Positions 61,403 through 64,000 of a stretch of 64,000 nucleotides of DNA are shown piece after piece. Position 1 is the stretch's first letter, and the number at the start of each line of letters is the position of its first letter. The position numbers and the translations under genes were made by a program. The DNA comes from Alphaproteobacteria bacterium (lineage in GTDB: Bacteria > Pseudomonadota > Alphaproteobacteria > Micropepsales > Micropepsaceae), in contig CANJJD010000006.1 of the NCBI GenBank assembly GCA_947474645.1, forward strand, positions 53,197-117,196. Reading direction: 5' to 3'. Under the pieces are notes generated by a model. That model did not search any database and was not told where the DNA came from. It saw nothing but the letters and a program-made list of their open reading frames with translations.

Positions 61403-63403
61403 CTATTTTTCCGTCATCTTCAATTCGGTACCGGTTTCTCCATTTTTCAGGCGCCCAACATGCAGCTTCACCAGGTAATCGTCGGACCCCGAAGTGTCCA
61501 GCTCGCCGAACAGCGCGCCATCGCCGGCTGTCATGCTGTCATAGGCCCGCTGATAGCGTTGCAAGAAAATCTTTTCCCAGAGCCCCCCATGCAGTGGCTC
61601 CCACAGATCCAGCGCCGTGGTCTTGCCCTTGACGATGGCCGAGATGATGGGGCGGAAGGGAATGTCAGTGCAGGCGGCGCGGGTAAAACCACTGACGCAT
61701 AGCCGGGTGCCGAAATACTTGTTGATGCCCTCCAGCCGCGCCGCGGTGTTCACAGCGTCCCCGGACGCTGTATAGGTAAAGCGGGCATGGCTGCCGAAAT
61801 TTCCCACCACCGCCACGCCGGTATGGACGCCGATGCGGGTCACGCCCAGGGGCACCCCCTCGGCATTCTGCTTCTTGCGGTATTCCTCGCTGAACGTGTC
61901 CATGTCTAGCATGCAACGCACCGCCTTTGACTGATGGTCTGCAAGGTCCAGCGGCGCATTGAAAATGGCAAACACCGCATCGCCGATGAACTTGTCCACC
62001 ATGCCGCCATGCTTCATCACCAGGTTGGTCATGCCGTCCAGGTAATTGTTCAGCACATGGGCCAGCTGGATAGCGTCGATCTGCTCGGACATGGTGGTGA
62101 AATTGGCGATGTCCGAGAATAGGAAGGTCATTTCTCGGCGCTCGCCTTCCAGGTTCATGCTGGAGGGATCGGCCACCATCCGCTCCACGATGGCGGGCGA
62201 GACGTAACAGGAGAAAGCGCCCTGAATGAAGGCTTTTTGCTGGCGCGCCTCGCGGCCGCTCAGGGCTTCCATGCTGAAGAAGGAGACCACCAGGGACAGG
62301 GATGGCGCCATCAGGGAGAGGATCACATTGGCATAATGGTAGAGCGCTACGCCGCCTGCCCCAAATAACGGCAACAGCAGCAGCACACCGGTCGCCCGTA
62401 TCCAGAGCGAGGCGTTGACGACCGCCAGGCCAGCGCCCAGCAGCGCCAGTACCAGGGTGACAATAAAATTGAGCTGCCAGCCGGCAATGGGCGATTTCTT
62501 GTGATGGATCAGCTGCGACAGGGCATGGGCCTGGATCACAATGCCCGGCAATTGACCGTCTTCGCCGGCATAGACCACCGAAAAGGGCGTGCGGTGGCGG
62601 TCCACCAGGGTCACGTCCGATCCGATCAGAACGATCTTGTCCTTGAACCAAGCGTCGAATACCGCCGACAGCGCCGGGTTTGCGACCATGGCGGCGGAGT
62701 ACTGCACAAAGGGTTTGGGGCGGGGATCAATTTCCGTGGGCGCGGGACGTCCGCGCCAGACGATCGCCACGTTTTTCTCCGATGTCTCCACCCCAACCTT
62801 GGCCGCCACGGCGCGCGCGAAGCCGGGAATGTAATGGCCACCCACCTCGGCGCCTGGGAAAACCTCGCGGGCGGTGTCGAACTGGTCGGTGGGCAGATTG
62901 GCAAGTGCCCGCAAGCGCGGCGGCACCATGGCGTCCTCGAACGCCTTCTGCTCCGGCGTGACGATGTCATGGGTGGCGATATAGCTGATGACCAGCGGCA
63001 CTTTGGTTTCGCGCAAGGTGGCGGCCAAAGACTTGTCCTTAGCCTCCTCCGTCGGCTGGTCGAGCAGAAAGTCGGACGCGATGGCGGCGGGGTGATGGGA
63101 GGCTATCTGCCGGATCAGGGTGGAGAGAAAAGCGCGATCCACCGGCGAGCGATAGGGAAATTGCGCCAGGGTCACCTCGTCCACAGCCACGATGACGATC
63201 TTGGGATCCTGTTCTTCGCGCGGCGCGAAAACCGAGGAGATCTCCCAGTCCTGCACGAACTGATTCAGGCGCGTCATGAACGAGAAATTGTCCACCAGCA
63301 GCAGCGAGAACATCGCACTGACCAGAAAAACAGAGACAAAGATGAAGGTCGACCACAGGGCCTTGCGCCGTTCCGCGCCCAGGCCTGCGAGGAATGCCTT
63401 CAC
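61403..63403 (-). CDS. CHASE2-domain adenylate/guanylate cyclase
   Basis: A 666-residue sensor enzyme. The start is GTG at 63403, overlapping the upstream stop as GTGA. An N-terminal membrane span (STFIFVSVFLVSAMFSLLLV) is followed by a periplasmic CHASE2 domain (residues about 45-300, KIVIVAVDEVTLAQFPYRSPVDRAFLS, DKIVLIGSDVTLVDRHRTPF). Three further spans follow, then a class III cyclase domain (about 430-610) with FLFSDIANFTTMSE (metal Asp), FIGDAVFAIFNAP (second metal Asp) and YTASGDAVNTAARLEG (transition-state Asn/Arg). It would make cyclic AMP (or GMP) in response to a periplasmic signal. Confidence 0.92.
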   Translation of the reverse strand: MKAFLAGLGAERRKALWSTFIFVSVFLVSAMFSLLLVDNFSFMTRLNQFVQDWEISSVFAPREEQDPKIVIVAVDEVTLAQFPYRSPVDRAFLSTLIRQIASHHPAAIASDFLLDQPTEEAKDKSLAATLRETKVPLVISYIATHDIVTPEQKAFEDAMVPPRLRALANLPTDQFDTAREVFPGAEVGGHYIPGFARAVAAKVGVETSEKNVAIVWRGRPAPTEIDPRPKPFVQYSAAMVANPALSAVFDAWFKDKIVLIGSDVTLVDRHRTPFSVVYAGEDGQLPGIVIQAHALSQLIHHKKSPIAGWQLNFIVTLVLALLGAGLAVVNASLWIRATGVLLLLPLFGAGGVALYHYANVILSLMAPSLSLVVSFFSMEALSGREARQQKAFIQGAFSCYVSPAIVERMVADPSSMNLEGERREMTFLFSDIANFTTMSEQIDAIQLAHVLNNYLDGMTNLVMKHGGMVDKFIGDAVFAIFNAPLDLADHQSKAVRCMLDMDTFSEEYRKKQNAEGVPLGVTRIGVHTGVAVVGNFGSHARFTYTASGDAVNTAARLEGINKYFGTRLCVSGFTRAACTDIPFRPIISAIVKGKTTALDLWEPLHGGLWEKIFLQRYQRAYDSMTAGDGALFGELDTSGSDDYLVKLHVGRLKNGETGTELKMTEK

Positions 63404-64000
63404 GGGGTGGCGGTCTTCAGTAACGCCTGGGCCTGCTGTTCGCAGCGGCGGGCGGCCATCCAGCCGGCGCGCATCTCAACATTGGTCAGGGTAGCGGGCA
63501 CCTGCACCATCGTCACCGCCGATTCATTGCTGTTGAAGGTCACCACATAGGCCTCGCCAGCGCGCATCGGCACGTCGGAGGTGATCTGGATACGGTCCGA
63601 CCCCGCTGGCCATTGCGCCTTAGCGGTCCAGCTACGGTCGACCGGCGCCACGCTGAGTTCGACGACGGCCTTGGAATCGGGGCGCCAGAACACCGGCGTG
63701 CCATTCTCCAGAACACAGACATTGCCGCTGTGGGTGGCATCCAGAACCCAGGGCTCGGGCAGGTCGGCCAGCACGGTGCCGCGGGTGACACCGAACTCGC
63801 CAGCGCGCGCTTGGCGCTGGGTGACCAGCGCGGCAAGGGTCTGGTTGAGCCCCACGCCGGCCGCACCCCCAGTTGCCACCGGGGGGCGGTCATATGGTCC
63901 ATCCAGCTTCAGGGTCGAACCGGTTTCGGAAATGAGCGTGACATGCTGGCCCTGCTTGAGGGTCAGCGGCTTGGTCGAATCCAGAGTAGAGCCGGGTTTC
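63400..64000 (-). CDS. partner protein of the CHASE2 cyclase, partial (N-terminus beyond the right edge)
   Basis: The last 199 codons of a gene that enters from the right window edge. The visible part starts KPGSTLDSTKPLTLKQGQHVTL and reads through a predicted beta-rich section (LISETGSTLKLDGPYD), an Ala-rich helix (LNQTLAALVTQRQARAG), and a second beta section, ending in Cys-containing RRCEQQAQALLK. It has no membrane segment in view. Its stop overlaps the cyclase start (GTGA). CHASE2 cyclases are often preceded by an exported FecR-domain-like protein, and the LKQGQHVTL...GPYD pattern is compatible, but I cannot confirm that domain. Confidence 0.7.
   Translation of the reverse strand, partial: KPGSTLDSTKPLTLKQGQHVTLISETGSTLKLDGPYDRPPVATGGAAGVGLNQTLAALVTQRQARAGEFGVTRGTVLADLPEPWVLDATHSGNVCVLENGTPVFWRPDSKAVVELSVAPVDRSWTAKAQWPAGSDRIQITSDVPMRAGEAYVVTFNSNESAVTMVQVPATLTNVEMRAGWMAARRCEQQAQALLKTATP

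Noticed and set aside
1..64000. tRNA, rRNA, CRISPR arrays, complete insertion sequences or prophage genes
   Set aside because: None was recognised by eye on either strand; a dedicated search could still find a short RNA gene.

Overview
The window is GC-rich bacterial chromosome with dense, often 1-4 nt overlapping, operons. Two perfect GGAAC-N16-CGTT promoters (the alphaproteobacterial EcfG general-stress promoter type), a hemP gene behind a Fur-like TTGCAAGT palindrome, and the gene content (Tat-exported enzymes, PQQ dehydrogenases, TonB receptor with PiuC) point to an oligotrophic or soil alphaproteobacterium. A relative of Rhizomicrobium or Caulobacterales is a guess only. No tRNA, rRNA, CRISPR array or complete mobile element was seen.

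Layout. 1-9.1 kb: truncated MFS transporter and GntR regulator; an exported beta-propeller; an mGDH-type PQQ dehydrogenase coupled to a separate 4-TM protein; two NHL-propeller paralogues; a ferritin-like protein and a membrane protein. 9.1-9.3 kb: divergent EcfG promoters and a 26-residue membrane peptide. 9.3-18 kb: exported TIM-barrel protein, two divergent type-B carboxylesterases, a ModA-like binding protein, and a ydbH-ynbE-ydbL envelope operon. 18-23.1 kb: L-fucose-type catabolism (lactonase, aldose dehydrogenase, FucP permease, UxaA-type dehydratase, mutarotase). 23.2-26.8 kb: exported unknown, TonB-like protein, secreted RraA-like protein, beta-lactamase-fold hydrolase. 27-32.3 kb: D-glucarate/D-galactarate operon kdgD-gudP-gudD-garD. 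32.2-38.5 kb: an operon on the minus strand with Tat-exported RidA, Tat-exported SelA-like PLP enzyme, exported amidohydrolase, L-rhamnonate dehydratase and GMC oxidoreductase. 38.6-43.9 kb: Fur-type iron operon hemP, TonB receptor, piuC, PepSY protein, tonB. 44.2-44.8 kb: DUF2127 protein. 44.8-54.5 kb: operon with SSS symporter, ceramidase-like hydrolase, class III aminotransferase, cytochrome-PQQ sugar dehydrogenase, Tat-exported RhmD-like enolase and dihaem PQQ quinoprotein. 54.6-61.3 kb: a block beginning with a beheaded ppc and ending with a beheaded uxuA-like gene, enclosing a PQQ sugar dehydrogenase and an isomerase / oxidoreductase / dihaem cytochrome c / PdxA-like operon. 61.4-64 kb: CHASE2 adenylate cyclase and its partner.

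The theme is plant- and polysaccharide-derived sugars and sugar acids. Periplasmic PQQ enzymes would oxidise aldoses and pass electrons to c-type cytochromes, while cytoplasmic routes degrade fucose-, rhamnonate- and glucarate-type acids. The most unusual point is how many enzymes of normally cytoplasmic families carry Tat or Sec signals (RidA, SelA-like, RhmD-like, RraA-like, TIM-barrel isomerase). This suggests a periplasmic sugar-acid or amino-acid processing system that I do not recognise as described.
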